DNA from: Roseovarius sp. THAF27
Lineage (GTDB): Bacteria > Pseudomonadota > Alphaproteobacteria > Rhodobacterales > Rhodobacteraceae
Direction: 5' to 3'
Assembly: GCF_009363655.1 (NCBI RefSeq)
Contig: NZ_CP045394.1
Coordinates: forward strand, 62,001-126,000
Length of the DNA: 64,000 nt
The position numbers and the translations under genes are program-made. Positions within the stretch are counted from its first letter, which is position 1. The number at the start of each line of letters is the position of its first letter. Of the stretch, positions 52,737 to 61,627 are shown one piece after another. The notes beneath the pieces were generated by a model. It worked only from the letters and a program-made list of their open reading frames with translations, searched no databases and had not been told where the DNA came from.

Positions 52737-53299
52737 CTACGCGGCCATGTCTGATGTTTCCAGGGTCGCGTAATAGTTTGCTTCGACCTCTCTTGGCGGA
52801 ATGTATACGATGGGTTCGAGAAGACGACGGTTGTTGAACCAATTCACCCAATACAGGGTCGCGTATTCCACTGCATCGAAACTGCGCCATGGCCCGCGTC
52901 GGTGGATGACCTCAGCATTGAACAGGCCATTGGCCGTCTCGGCCAGGGCATTGTCATAACTGTCGCAAACGCTTCCCACGGAAGGTTCTACCCCGCCTCT
53001 GCGAGTCACTCGGTATAGCGAATGGACAGATATTGCGATCCGCGATCCGAGTGAAGCACCAGGCCTGATCCGGGTTGTCTCTGAAGAACGGCCTGTTGGA
53101 GGGTGTAAGGTGCGGTTACTCGTGGGACATCCCGTTTGTTGATTATAGCTTCTCTCTGAGCGCTTCGTAAGACGTCTTGACGCCAACGGTAGAAGCTGGA
53201 TCGACCTATCCCGAAATAGCGGCAAGTCCTCGCGACGTGACCGATCTCCTCCGCATGTCGAAGTATCCTCAACTTGCGTTGGTCCTTGGTCATGAACAT
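52737..53299 (-). pseudogene. Insertion-sequence remnant: IS481/IS3-like chimera
   Basis: From ATG at about 53293 the frame encodes MTKDQRKLRILRHAEEIGHV and ARTCRYFGIGRSSFYRWR, a transposase HTH. It then jumps into the DDE region of an IS3-type OrfB (LVLHSDRGSQYLSIRYTE). After stops and a frame change it continues as VEPSVGSVCDSYDNALAETA and FNNRRLLEPIVYIPP to TSDMAA. The central part of the enzyme is deleted and at least one frameshift is present, so it is inactive. Confidence 0.8.
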
Positions 53300-53445
53300 C
53301 TCCTTCTTCCCAAACCTCGGAGGTTAAAGAAAATGTCCCGCGAGTAACGGCATATCTACATTGCTCGGCTACCTCCGTAGCGCTTGATTTTATTGCCTCA
53401 AATCGTTGGGGCCGGGCGTGTTCGCCTCGGCCCCATTGTCTATCT

Positions 53446-54171
53446 TCACTTCATCTGCGTGACAGTAAGCTTTCCCTCAACCCGGTCGGCAACGAACTCG
53501 ATTTCCTGACCCTCCGCCATCTTGGCCATCATTGCTTCGTCAGCGCGGAACACCATGGTCATCGCGGGCATATCAAGGTTAACGAGAGGGCCGTGAATGA
53601 TTGTGACTTTGCCGGCCTCCGCGTCGATTTTCTTGATGGTCCCGCTCGTGTACTCCACGTCAGCCTGAGCTATCTGGTCACCGACCGCTACCTCACGATG
53701 CATGCCGGCTTCGTAGTGGCCCGGGATCAGGCATGCTGCTTCGAACGTACCAGAATTCGCGAAAGTCCAGACAACCTCACCCGACGCGCCCGCATCGAGA
53801 CGGATACGGTTCGGATCGTCGTGTTCCATGTCCATCTTGGCCATTTCGATCTTGTGCTCGGCATTGCGCTCGACCGTGTCGAGTACGAACTCATGCTCCA
53901 ACTCACCCTTGTTGGTGATGTTGAAGCGGATGGTTTCACCCTCCTTGATGGTCATCTCTTCGCTCTCGATCAGCATCTGGCCCTCATCGTTTTCGAGCAA
54001 AGTGACGTCGATTGTGCGATCCACCTTGGCGGGGTCACCCGGCATGCCGACCATCATTTCTGTCTGTTCGGTAGGCTGGTTTTCATCATGTCCACCGCCG
54101 TGCGTGCCTGTAGCATAGGCCTGTGTGGAAAGCGCGATCGCGAGGCTTAATGTCAGAAGAAGGTTTTTCAT
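53446..54171 (-). CDS. Cupredoxin-CusF fusion, periplasmic copper-binding protein
   Basis: 241 residues with a signal peptide (MKNLLLTLSLAIALSTQAYA) and a His-rich stretch (THGGGHDE). The cupredoxin domain (about 45-160) has KGELEHEFVLDT for the first His and ACLIPGHYEAGM for the Cys-His-Met ligands of a type 1 copper site. The C-terminal 70 residues form a CusF-like domain: GTIKKIDAEAGKVTIIHGPL, then MPAMTMVFRADE, with the His/Trp-Met-Met type Cu(I) ligands. The fusion would both bind Cu(I) and transfer electrons. It neighbours copA/copB, but is on the opposite strand. Confidence 0.9.
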   Translation of the reverse strand: MKNLLLTLSLAIALSTQAYATGTHGGGHDENQPTEQTEMMVGMPGDPAKVDRTIDVTLLENDEGQMLIESEEMTIKEGETIRFNITNKGELEHEFVLDTVERNAEHKIEMAKMDMEHDDPNRIRLDAGASGEVVWTFANSGTFEAACLIPGHYEAGMHREVAVGDQIAQADVEYTSGTIKKIDAEAGKVTIIHGPLVNLDMPAMTMVFRADEAMMAKMAEGQEIEFVADRVEGKLTVTQMK

Positions 54172-54217
54172 TTCATTTTCCTGTAGGTTGGTTTGGTTAG
54201 AGATGACGAAGGGCTGC

Positions 54218-54790
54218 TCAGCCCTTCGAGGCTGGTTTCTGTGTGAGAATGGTCCTGGGGCTGTTGTTGGAGGCGAATTCAGGCAACTCGCCGGTCCATT
54301 CGTAGGCCATCTCGCCCGGGGGGTTCTCGTACCAGCCGGGATCGGAGTAATCGTCCGCGTCGATGCCGTCCCGCACCTTTACGACCGAAAACATGCCGCC
54401 CATCTCGATGGGGCCGTAAGGACCCCAACCCGTCATCATCGGGATGGTATTGTCGGGCAGCGGCATTTCCATTTTCGCCATATCGCCCATCCCGTTCGTG
54501 CCCATAGGCATGTATTCCGGCTGAAACTGACGGATCTTCTGCGTCAGCGGCTTCTTGTTGACCCCGATGAACGTCGGCACGTCATGGCCCATGGCGTTCA
54601 TCGTGTGGTGTGACTTGTGACAGTGGATCGCCCAGTCACCCAGATGGTCCGCGACGAACTCATAGGCGCGCATCGCGCCCACGGGGATGTCGATGCTGAC
54701 CTCCGGCCATTGGGCTTCAGGTGGAACCCAGCCACCGCCTGTGCAGCCCGGTCGATCAGTATGAACGATAAATCTATGCGACGGACTGGT
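54218..54790 (-). pseudogene. C-terminal remnant of a multicopper oxidase
   Basis: The frame reads WVPPEAQWPEVSIDIPVGAM, then YEFVADHLGDWAIHCHKSHH and TMNAMGHDVPTFIGV. This is the last cupredoxin domain of a CopA/CueO-like oxidase, with the HCHxxxHHxxxxM copper ligands intact. Everything upstream (domains 1 and 2, signal peptide, HxH copper motifs) is missing; the frame runs back to a stop near 54855 without homology. A complete multicopper oxidase is encoded at 55610. It is therefore probably a dead fragment. Confidence 0.78.
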
Positions 54791-54941
54791 TTCGCCTGCC
54801 GCATGTTCTCCACCGGCTGCGCTTGCAAAAACTTGCGGCTCGCCGCGACTGCCTTAGCGGCCGAATGAAACCTGTGCCTTTCAAAGAATAGCATTGGTGA
54901 AAGTAGCATATTCAGCCTTTTGAAGCGTGGGTCCTGATCGA

Positions 54942-54972
54942 GCAGGCTATGCTCCGGCGCTGGAAGGTCAAG
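54942..54972 (-). promoter_or_regulatory. Decayed CueR-like promoter
   Basis: On the minus strand: TTGACC (54967-54972) followed by TTCCAGCGCCGGAG. The left half ACCTTCC matches CueR operators, the right half only partly, and at 19 bp the -10 is poor (CCTGCT). It points at the multicopper oxidase remnant. Confidence 0.4.
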
Positions 54973-55069
54973 AAAAACCAATGCTTTAGAAGCATAATTT
55001 TTGTAACGAAATGTATCCTTGATCTTTGTTGGCAATCGCGCTTTTTTAATTGTGAAAGGTTCGGGATGT

Positions 55070-55405
55070 ATGCGTTTTTTCAGATTGACACGAATGGCTC
55101 ATATTCTGTCGCTCATCGTCTTGATGGTAGCGGCCATGCCGTTTGTCGGACCTGAAGCTGGCTCGCCGCAAGAAGATTGGAGCCACGTTGCCGCGATGGA
55201 CGTTCGTGATTGTGACGCACATCTTGTGTCGGACGATACTATCCCCGGTTGCCCTGGTATGATGGTGCATTGCGTCACTTTTTCTAACGCCGATCATGCA
55301 CTACCCGAACCGAAGCTCTTTGTCGTGCACGTTTATCATGGGTCTCGCGCGGTCGACGCAGAAGGCTTGAAGCCGGAAGCGTCTTCGCCCCCTCCGCGAG
55401 TCTGA
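55070..55405 (+). CDS. Small secreted Cys-containing protein near copA
   Basis: 111 residues from ATG 55070. Signal peptide (LTRMAHILSLIVLMVAAMPFV), then a short mature domain with three cysteines in RDCDAHLVSDDTIPGCPGMM and VHCVTF. The clustered His/Cys/Met suggest metal binding. It precedes copA by 204 bp on the same strand. Family not recognised. Confidence 0.6.
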   Translation: MRFFRLTRMAHILSLIVLMVAAMPFVGPEAGSPQEDWSHVAAMDVRDCDAHLVSDDTIPGCPGMMVHCVTFSNADHALPEPKLFVVHVYHGSRAVDAEGLKPEASSPPPRV

Positions 55406-55609
55406 ACGCGCTTCGATTCTCATCCCTGCATCTTACGGCTCAGGTTTCCGGTCTCGTCCAAATAAGAAACGGCGTGAACGTGTGAAGGGCTCCCCTGTTC
55501 GGGTGGTCCTGAAACACCTCGGGTACTCGCGGGATCACTTCTCAGAAGCTACTCGAGGTCTGCCGTGATCGGGCGAACCTTCGACTCAATCATCGCAAAG
55601 GAGAAGAGT

Positions 55610-57382
55610 ATGCGACTCTTCAAAGCAAAACAGTGCGCGCTTTCCGATACAGCGCTCAGTTCGTCGGAACATCTGGCAAAAGGTCTGTCCCGGCGTCAGT
55701 TCGGTTTGACTGCGGCTGCCGCGCTTGCCATGCCGACGGCATTGCGCGCGCACGGATCGCCAAAGATCACATCGAAAGGGACCTATGATATCACTGTCGA
55801 CCGGGTTCGGATCGACACTGGGAACTTTCGGAAAATGGGGGTCGGTTACAACAAGAGCCAGATTCCAACGATCCTGCGGTTCAAGGAAGGCGAGGAAGTC
55901 ACCATAAACGTGACCAACAACCTCCGCGAGAGCACCTCAATTCATTGGCATGGGCTGATCCTGCCCTTCCAGCAGGACGGCGTCCCCGGTATCAGCTTCA
56001 ACGGTATCGCTCCGGGTGAAACCTTCACCTACCGGTTTCCGATCCAGCAAGCGGGAACTTACTGGTTCCACAGCCACTCGGGCTTTCAGGAACCCGATGG
56101 TGCCTACGGGGCCATCATAATCGAGCCGCGCGACGGTGAACGGATTCGGGCGGATCGTGATTATGTCGTGCAACTGGCCGACAAGCACCCGCATCCGGGC
56201 AGCCGGATTATGCGGAATCTCAAGAGGATGCCGGATTACTACAATCGCTCGCAACGCACCTTGCAAACCCTGATCGAGGACGCGCGCCAGGATAGTCTGA
56301 AAGCAGCCCTAAAGGATCGCGGGATGTGGGGGCGGATGCGGATGATGCCAACGGACATTGAGGATGTGCAGGGATTTACCGCTCTGATCAATGGGCGGAG
56401 CACATCGCAAAACTGGACAGGGCTGTTCCGGCCCGGTGAGAAGGTCCGCCTGCGAATAGTCAATTCTTCGGCCATGACCTATTTCGACATGCGTATCCCG
56501 GGCCTGAAGATGAGCGTGGTCCAGGCTGACGGCAACGACGTCAAGCCGGTCACGGTGGATGAACTGCGTGTTGCCGTGGCGGAGACTTTTGACGTCATCG
56601 TCCAGCCGCGGGAAAACAAAGTTTATAGCATCATTGCCGAATCAATGGGTCGCACTGCGCTCGTTCGTGGGACTCTATCGCCAAAAGAAGGTTATGCCGG
56701 GGCCGTGCCGCGGCTCAGGTCCAAGCCATTGCTCACAATGGCCGACATGAGCGGCATGATGGGGATGGATATGGGTGACCACGTCATGCAGAACGCAAGT
56801 GGCATGCAGACCATGAGTGGAATGGAGCACTCAAAAATGCAGGGTATGAATAAGCCCGGCATGAACGGCATGGAGCACTCTGGCATGAATATGTCAGGCA
56901 ATGGCGACCCATTCTATGCGCCAGGCAGCGGGCTGACACCCAAGGCCTATAACGGCGGCAAGTTCCTGTCCTACACGGATCTGCGCGCTGCGCGGCCGCT
57001 TTACCGGAACCGCGCTGCCTCGCGCACCATTGAACTGCGTCTGACGGGCAACATGGAGCGTTACATCTGGTCGATCAACGGAGTAAAATACGAGGATGCC
57101 GACCCAATCGTGCTGAATTATGGCGAACGGGTGCGCATCCGCTTCATCAATGAGACAATGATGGCGCATCCAATGCACCTGCACGGGATGTGGTCGATCA
57201 TCGATACCGGTCAGGGCGCGCGTAACCCCATCAAGCACACGGTGAGCGTCCAACCCGGCACGACAACCGACATAGAGGTCGAGGTCGATGCCCCTGGACA
57301 GTGGGCTTTCCATTGTCACCTCTCTTACCACGCTGACGGTGGCATGTTCCGCAAAGTCGTAGTCAGAGGGCGCCCAGCCTGA
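55610..57382 (+). CDS. copA: Multicopper oxidase CopA (periplasmic copper resistance)
   Basis: 590 residues from ATG 55610 (AAAGGAG upstream). Tat leader GLSRRQFGLTAAAALAMP. Three cupredoxin domains: copper ligands HWHG and WFHSHS in domain 1, and HPMHLHGMWS plus HCHLSYHADGGM at the end. Between domains 2 and 3 (about residues 380-440) lies a Met-rich loop (GMMGMDMGD, MSGMEHSKMQGM, MNGMEHSGMNM) that binds Cu(I) in this family. It oxidises Cu(I) to less toxic Cu(II). copB follows 26 bp later. Confidence 0.95.
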   Translation: MRLFKAKQCALSDTALSSSEHLAKGLSRRQFGLTAAAALAMPTALRAHGSPKITSKGTYDITVDRVRIDTGNFRKMGVGYNKSQIPTILRFKEGEEVTINVTNNLRESTSIHWHGLILPFQQDGVPGISFNGIAPGETFTYRFPIQQAGTYWFHSHSGFQEPDGAYGAIIIEPRDGERIRADRDYVVQLADKHPHPGSRIMRNLKRMPDYYNRSQRTLQTLIEDARQDSLKAALKDRGMWGRMRMMPTDIEDVQGFTALINGRSTSQNWTGLFRPGEKVRLRIVNSSAMTYFDMRIPGLKMSVVQADGNDVKPVTVDELRVAVAETFDVIVQPRENKVYSIIAESMGRTALVRGTLSPKEGYAGAVPRLRSKPLLTMADMSGMMGMDMGDHVMQNASGMQTMSGMEHSKMQGMNKPGMNGMEHSGMNMSGNGDPFYAPGSGLTPKAYNGGKFLSYTDLRAARPLYRNRAASRTIELRLTGNMERYIWSINGVKYEDADPIVLNYGERVRIRFINETMMAHPMHLHGMWSIIDTGQGARNPIKHTVSVQPGTTTDIEVEVDAPGQWAFHCHLSYHADGGMFRKVVVRGRPA

Positions 57383-57408
57383 ACCAGTCAGAAAAAAGGA
57401 AAATCAAG

Positions 57409-58110
57409 ATGAAACGTTTCAAACTGGCCGGACTTGCCGGCCTCTTTCTGCCCTGGGCTCAGGTCACATACGCCGAGCCGCTTATCTGGGGTTTCCAAGC
57501 GGAGCAGTTCGAATATCGCGCGATGGATGGTGAGGATGCCTTCGTATGGGATTTTGATGCTCTCGCGGGATCGGATGAGTTGAAATTCGTCTGGAGAAGC
57601 GAAGCCGAGCTTGGCCTCACATCGGATGATTTCGAAAAATTGGAAAACCAGGCGCGACTTCAGTTTCCAGTTTCGCCTTTCTTTGATGCCGTAGTGGGGG
57701 CTTATGCGGATACGCCGGGTGGGGCACCTGACCGCTACGCTGGTGTGGTCGGCCTCAAAGGCCTCGCGCCGCAGTGGTTCGAGATCGATGCCGATCTTTT
57801 CGTGTCTGATCACCCATTCTTCCGTTTCGAGGCAGAGTATGAGGCACTGTTGACCAACCGCCTGATTTTCACGCCGAGCATCGAAGTTGATATGCCCCTG
57901 AAGGATGATCTGGCGCGCGAACGCGGCGCTGGCGGTGCTATAGTGGAGATCGGAGCGCGGCTTAGCTATGACGTCATCGACCGCGCTTTTTCTCCTTATG
58001 TCGGCGTTAACTACGAGGCCTCTTATGGCGACACGAAGGACATCGTCAAAGCAAATGGTGAAGATACTGATGCATTTTCGATCGTCTTCGGTACGAGCCT
58101 AATGTTCTGA
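57409..58110 (+). CDS. copB: Copper resistance outer-membrane protein CopB
   Basis: 233 residues with a signal peptide ending VTYA. Beta-barrel pattern of CopB: GFQAEQFEYRAMDGEDAFVW, KFVWRSEAELG, VVGAYADTPGG, YEALLTNRLIFTPSIEVDMP, GARLSYDVIDRAFSPYVGVN and a terminal Phe (SLMF). It lacks the long Met/His-rich N-terminal region of some homologues. It works with CopA in copper sequestration. A hairpin follows at 58118. Confidence 0.93.
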   Translation: MKRFKLAGLAGLFLPWAQVTYAEPLIWGFQAEQFEYRAMDGEDAFVWDFDALAGSDELKFVWRSEAELGLTSDDFEKLENQARLQFPVSPFFDAVVGAYADTPGGAPDRYAGVVGLKGLAPQWFEIDADLFVSDHPFFRFEAEYEALLTNRLIFTPSIEVDMPLKDDLARERGAGGAIVEIGARLSYDVIDRAFSPYVGVNYEASYGDTKDIVKANGEDTDAFSIVFGTSLMF

Positions 58111-58117
58111 AAATTTT

Positions 58118-58144
58118 GTCGCCCCGGCTGCAAGCCCGGGCGAC
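58118..58144 (+). terminator. Hairpin after copB
   Basis: 12-bp arms (GTCGCCCCGGCT and AGCCCGGGCGAC, one mismatch) around GCA, 8 bp after the copB stop. No T-tract follows on the plus strand, so it may be a weak or factor-assisted terminator. The 200 bp after it hold no gene. Confidence 0.5.
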
Positions 58145-58354
58145 CTTCAAACTATGCAATTCCCAAAGGGAGCGTGAGAGATTAACAGCCAAACTTGAAA
58201 CGAAACCGTGATGAGTGGACGGGGACACGCGGGTCACATGCGGTAGAGCGGACGCAGCATGGCAATGTCAGCTTAACGAGATCGCTGTCGAAGTGCGCGA
58301 GATGATGGGCCAGGCCGTCGACGCCGCGTGAAATGGAGATTCTACGATTACGTC

Positions 58355-58385
58355 TTGAGCTTCCATTAGCTGGAAGCCCTAGGGT
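58355..58385 (+). promoter_or_regulatory. MerR-type promoter for the five-gene operon ending in lgt
   Basis: TTGAGC (58355-58360), 19-bp spacer with perfect dyad GCTTCCA/TGGAAGC across the core, then TAGGGT (58380-58385). The half-sites (CTTCCA/TGGAAG) look more like CueR-type than like the CTACAG family elsewhere, so a different MerR protein may act here. Confidence 0.7.
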
Positions 58386-58433
58386 CGTAGCGACCCGGAC
58401 GCAACCCCGCCAAATACGAGGACGCACCGCTCG

Positions 58434-58862
58434 ATGTCGAACGATAGAAGCCAAGTCGGCTGGATCACTACAGATACGCTGGGTCCAAGTGCCATCGGTT
58501 CGGGGCTGTTCCTCGTATTTGCGCCCGTTCACCTTTGGGTGCCCGAACAGGTCTCGGTCGCAATCGCGGCCCTGACACTGGCCGTGATAGGGGGCGCCTA
58601 TATCGGTTTCGGCGCCTCCTCTGGCTTGGCCCGGCTGTTCTGGTTGGAATTCGGGGCCGCTGCCTTCTACGCGTTTGTGGCGCTTGTTGGTCTGCTCTGG
58701 TCGCCGCTCGCGTTGCCGCTGGGACTGGCGGCGCATGCGGCCTGGGACCTGCTGCACCGTATTGGCGCCTTCGGTGCACCGGTGCCGAAATGGTACATTC
58801 CCTACTGCGTGGTCTTCGATCTGCTGACCGCCGGTTTTCTCCTCATCCTTTATCTACCGTGA
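58434..58862 (+). CDS. DUF6010-like membrane protein
   Basis: 142 residues, four or five TMs. Contains GLAAHAAWDLLHRIGAFGAP then WYIPYCVVFDLLTAGFLLIL, the H...WDxxH...WYxPxCxxFD pattern I associate with DUF6010. No known activity; the conserved His/Asp/Trp suggest a catalytic or metal site in the membrane. First gene after the MerR-type promoter at 58355. Confidence 0.7.
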   Translation: MSNDRSQVGWITTDTLGPSAIGSGLFLVFAPVHLWVPEQVSVAIAALTLAVIGGAYIGFGASSGLARLFWLEFGAAAFYAFVALVGLLWSPLALPLGLAAHAAWDLLHRIGAFGAPVPKWYIPYCVVFDLLTAGFLLILYLP

Positions 58863-58872
58863 GGGCGGTCAG

Positions 58873-59556
58873 GTGGCACAGGGCATCACGGTTGGAACAG
58901 GCGCAAAAATCGTCCTCGCGGTCGCGCTCGTGGCCGCTGCGGCGGCGCTGTTCCTTGGGCCCTTGTCAGGCTTCGTGGAAGACCTCAGCGGCGAGCGGAT
59001 ATCGGCCTGGGTGAGCGCTGCCGGCGCATGGGGGCCGATCGTCATCATCGCCCTCATGACGATCGCCATCGTCGCCACGCCGATCCCAAGCGCACCTATC
59101 GCCTTGGCGGCAGGTGCCGCATACGGACATACGATCGGCACCATTTACATCGTCATCGGCGCCGAATTCGGCGCCCTGGCGGCCTTCGCTCTGGCACGGT
59201 TCCTAGGGCGCGATGTGCTGACCAGATGGTTCGGCGAGACGGTGGACAAGGGCTGGCTCGGATCGCAAAACGCGCTGACCCTGACCGTGTTCGCCAGCCG
59301 GCTGATGCCGTTTATCTCGTTCGACATCGTCAGCTACGCTGCCGGTCTCAGCTGCCTGCATTTCTGGCGTTTCGCTGTAGCGACGCTTGCCGGCATCATC
59401 CCCGCCAGTTTCGTTCTCGCGCATTTCGGTAACGAGGCGATGAGCGGGGAGCCCGGGCGAGCCGCCTGGGCCGCTGTCGGGCTGGGGGCACTGACGCTGG
59501 CCCCCATTATCGCCGTGGCGATCCGCGAGCAGCGCGGGAGGAAGGCACGCTCATGA
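58873..59556 (+). CDS. TVP38/TMEM64-family (DedA-like) membrane protein
   Basis: 227 residues from a GTG, five or six TMs. The SNARE-associated (VTT) domain signature includes ATPIPSAPIALAAGAAYG, GALAAFALARFLGRDVL and ASRLMPFISFDIVSYAAGLS. Members of this superfamily are implicated in lipid scrambling and lipid-carrier transport, which would fit a lipoprotein or envelope role. The stop overlaps the next gene as ATGA. Confidence 0.88.
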   Translation: MAQGITVGTGAKIVLAVALVAAAAALFLGPLSGFVEDLSGERISAWVSAAGAWGPIVIIALMTIAIVATPIPSAPIALAAGAAYGHTIGTIYIVIGAEFGALAAFALARFLGRDVLTRWFGETVDKGWLGSQNALTLTVFASRLMPFISFDIVSYAAGLSCLHFWRFAVATLAGIIPASFVLAHFGNEAMSGEPGRAAWAAVGLGALTLAPIIAVAIREQRGRKARS

Positions 59557-60293
59557 CCGCGACCCCCAGGCCCGACGCGCGCCCGTCCCCGGACTGGAGA
59601 GCCGTTCGCGCGCTGATCCGCCGCGAGATGTTGCGGACTTGCCGCCGGCAACTGGGCAATCGGGCATTGCACCTTGCGGATGGCGAAGAGGTGCGCTGGC
59701 CGCCTGAAGACATCGAGCGTTTTCTCGTCACGCTCGATCGTGCAGCGGAAGAAACGCGGGAGATTGTCGGTTTGCAGACCCTGCCCGATGGCGGCAGCCG
59801 GCTGATGGTGGAGCTTGACATCTACACCGTCGCCGCCGATACCGCTCTGCGGCGCCCAGGGGTCGAGACGGGGTGCGCGCACGCGGTCGTCACCGATGTC
59901 GGTTGGGACCTCTACCGCCGGATGCTGCGCCTGTCGTCGCTGTCCGCGCGGCTCATCAGCCGCTATCCCGGGCGCAGGCTGCGCTGGACGATCCGGGCAC
60001 TGCTAGTGTTTCTCTTCTACCCGGTCGGCGCCCCGGGCTATGCCGCGCGCGTCTTTCGCGATGGTGACGACCCGCAAACGCATTTCACACATCGTCCGCC
60101 GCAAACATTCGCCCGGGCGGTCGCGAGGCATCGCGCAGAGCCCGAACTGCTGGAAGCCTTTCGCCAAAGTTGGTGCCTCTACGACTGGCCCGGCGCCAAT
60201 CTCATCGCCGGGGATGGCAAGCGGGGCCATTACCGCAGACCGCAGACGCTCTCTGCCGGGAAGGCACGCGCATTCGGAAAGGAAAATGTCTAG
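59553..60293 (+). CDS. Unrecognised 246-residue protein
   Basis: Soluble, Arg-rich, with one possible hydrophobic stretch (ALLVFLFYPVGAPGYAARV, about residues 150-168). It has a run of potential metal or redox ligands: LRTCRRQLGNR, ETGCAHAVVTDVGWDLYRRM, and near the end SWCLYDWPGANLIAGDGKRGHYRRP. No family recognised. Tightly coupled to both neighbours. Confidence 0.55.
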   Translation: MTATPRPDARPSPDWRAVRALIRREMLRTCRRQLGNRALHLADGEEVRWPPEDIERFLVTLDRAAEETREIVGLQTLPDGGSRLMVELDIYTVAADTALRRPGVETGCAHAVVTDVGWDLYRRMLRLSSLSARLISRYPGRRLRWTIRALLVFLFYPVGAPGYAARVFRDGDDPQTHFTHRPPQTFARAVARHRAEPELLEAFRQSWCLYDWPGANLIAGDGKRGHYRRPQTLSAGKARAFGKENV

Positions 60294-61616
60294 ATGAAAT
60301 CGGAATACAAGGCGAACAGCATCAGCCTCGCCGGTGCGATTGCGATGGGGACAGGCGTGATGATCGGCGCCGGTATCTTCGCACTGACCGGGCAGATCGC
60401 GCAGCTTGCCGGACCACTCTTCCCGTTGTCCTTCATCGCCGGCGCGCTCGTCACCGCGTTCAGCGCCTATACCTACGTCAAGATGTCCAACGCCTACCCG
60501 TCTGCGGGAGGCATCGCGGTGATCCTGCAAAAGGCCTATGGCCCGACGACCGTCGCCGCGGGGGCCGCGCTGCTCATGGCCCTATCGATGGTCATCAACG
60601 AAAGCCTCGTTGCGCGGACTTTCGCCACATATTCTTTGGAGGGATTAGGCGTCGAGCGGACCAACTGGTTGGTTTCTACCCTCGGTGTGGGTCTGATTGT
60701 GTTTGCCTATCTCATCAACGCTGCCGGCAACCGGTCGGTTGGCTTGTTCTCGATCGTCATGGCTATCCTAAAGGTGGGAGGTATCGCGCTTTTCGGGGCG
60801 GCGGCGCTCTGGGCAGGCGGTATCTCGTTCGAGGCGGCGACGGACGGGCAATCGACGCAAATCACCGGCTTCGTGGCCTCCGTTGCGCTTACGATCCTGG
60901 CTTTCAAAGGGTTCACCACGATCACCAATAGCGGTGCCGAAGTGAACAATCCGAACCGTAATATCGGTCGGGCCATCGTTGCGTCCATCGGCATCTGCGT
61001 TATCGTTTATCTTCTCGTCGCCTTCGCCGTCGGTTCCAGTCTTAACCTTGAAGAGATCATCGCTGCAAAAGACTATGCCCTTGCTGAAGCCGCGGGGCCG
61101 ACCTTGGGCCGCACGGGCTTCTACCTGACTGTCCTATTGGCCATCGTCGCCACGTCATCAGGACTGATCGCGAGCATTTTCGCGGTCTCTAGAATGCTTG
61201 CCATGCTGACCGACATGAAACTGATCCCCCACAGCCACTTCGGCATGCCGGGTGCGATCCGAGACCATACTTTGGTCTACACCGTGGTAATCGCCAGTTT
61301 CCTAGCGGTGTTCTTCGATCTCAGCCGGATCGCCTCGCTCGGTGCGTTCTTCTATCTGGTGATGGACATCATCATCCACTGGGGCGTGTTTCGGCACCTG
61401 CGACAGGAGATTGGTGCCGTGGGGGCTATTCTGCTCGGCGCGATCGCGCTCGACATCATCGTGCTGGCGGCGTTCACCGCGCTGAAATGGCAGAGCGATC
61501 CGTTGATCGTGCTGGTCTCGATCGGGATGATGGTCGCTGTCTTTGCCTTCGTGGGTCTATTCTTGCGCCATCGTCCACCACAAGAGGATAAATCCGAGCC
61601 TCACTCGCATATGTAG
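60294..61616 (+). CDS. APC-superfamily permease
   Basis: 440 residues, twelve TMs. The N-terminus SLAGAIAMGTGVMIGAGIFA contains the conserved G-x-M/V-I-G-A-G-I-F substrate-binding turn, and TM6 carries LAFKGFTTITNSGAEVNNP. The C-terminal tail is short (PPQEDKSEPHSHM) and ends in a His/Met motif. An amino-acid or polyamine substrate is typical; the specificity is unknown. Start directly follows the upstream TAG. Confidence 0.9.
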   Translation: MKSEYKANSISLAGAIAMGTGVMIGAGIFALTGQIAQLAGPLFPLSFIAGALVTAFSAYTYVKMSNAYPSAGGIAVILQKAYGPTTVAAGAALLMALSMVINESLVARTFATYSLEGLGVERTNWLVSTLGVGLIVFAYLINAAGNRSVGLFSIVMAILKVGGIALFGAAALWAGGISFEAATDGQSTQITGFVASVALTILAFKGFTTITNSGAEVNNPNRNIGRAIVASIGICVIVYLLVAFAVGSSLNLEEIIAAKDYALAEAAGPTLGRTGFYLTVLLAIVATSSGLIASIFAVSRMLAMLTDMKLIPHSHFGMPGAIRDHTLVYTVVIASFLAVFFDLSRIASLGAFFYLVMDIIIHWGVFRHLRQEIGAVGAILLGAIALDIIVLAAFTALKWQSDPLIVLVSIGMMVAVFAFVGLFLRHRPPQEDKSEPHSHM

Positions 61617-61627
61617 GACGATAGACA

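Noticed and set aside
54598..55035. 145-residue minus-strand frame upstream of the multicopper oxidase remnant
   Set aside because: No family recognised and its last third is the oxidase remnant read in the wrong frame. I kept only the remnant.
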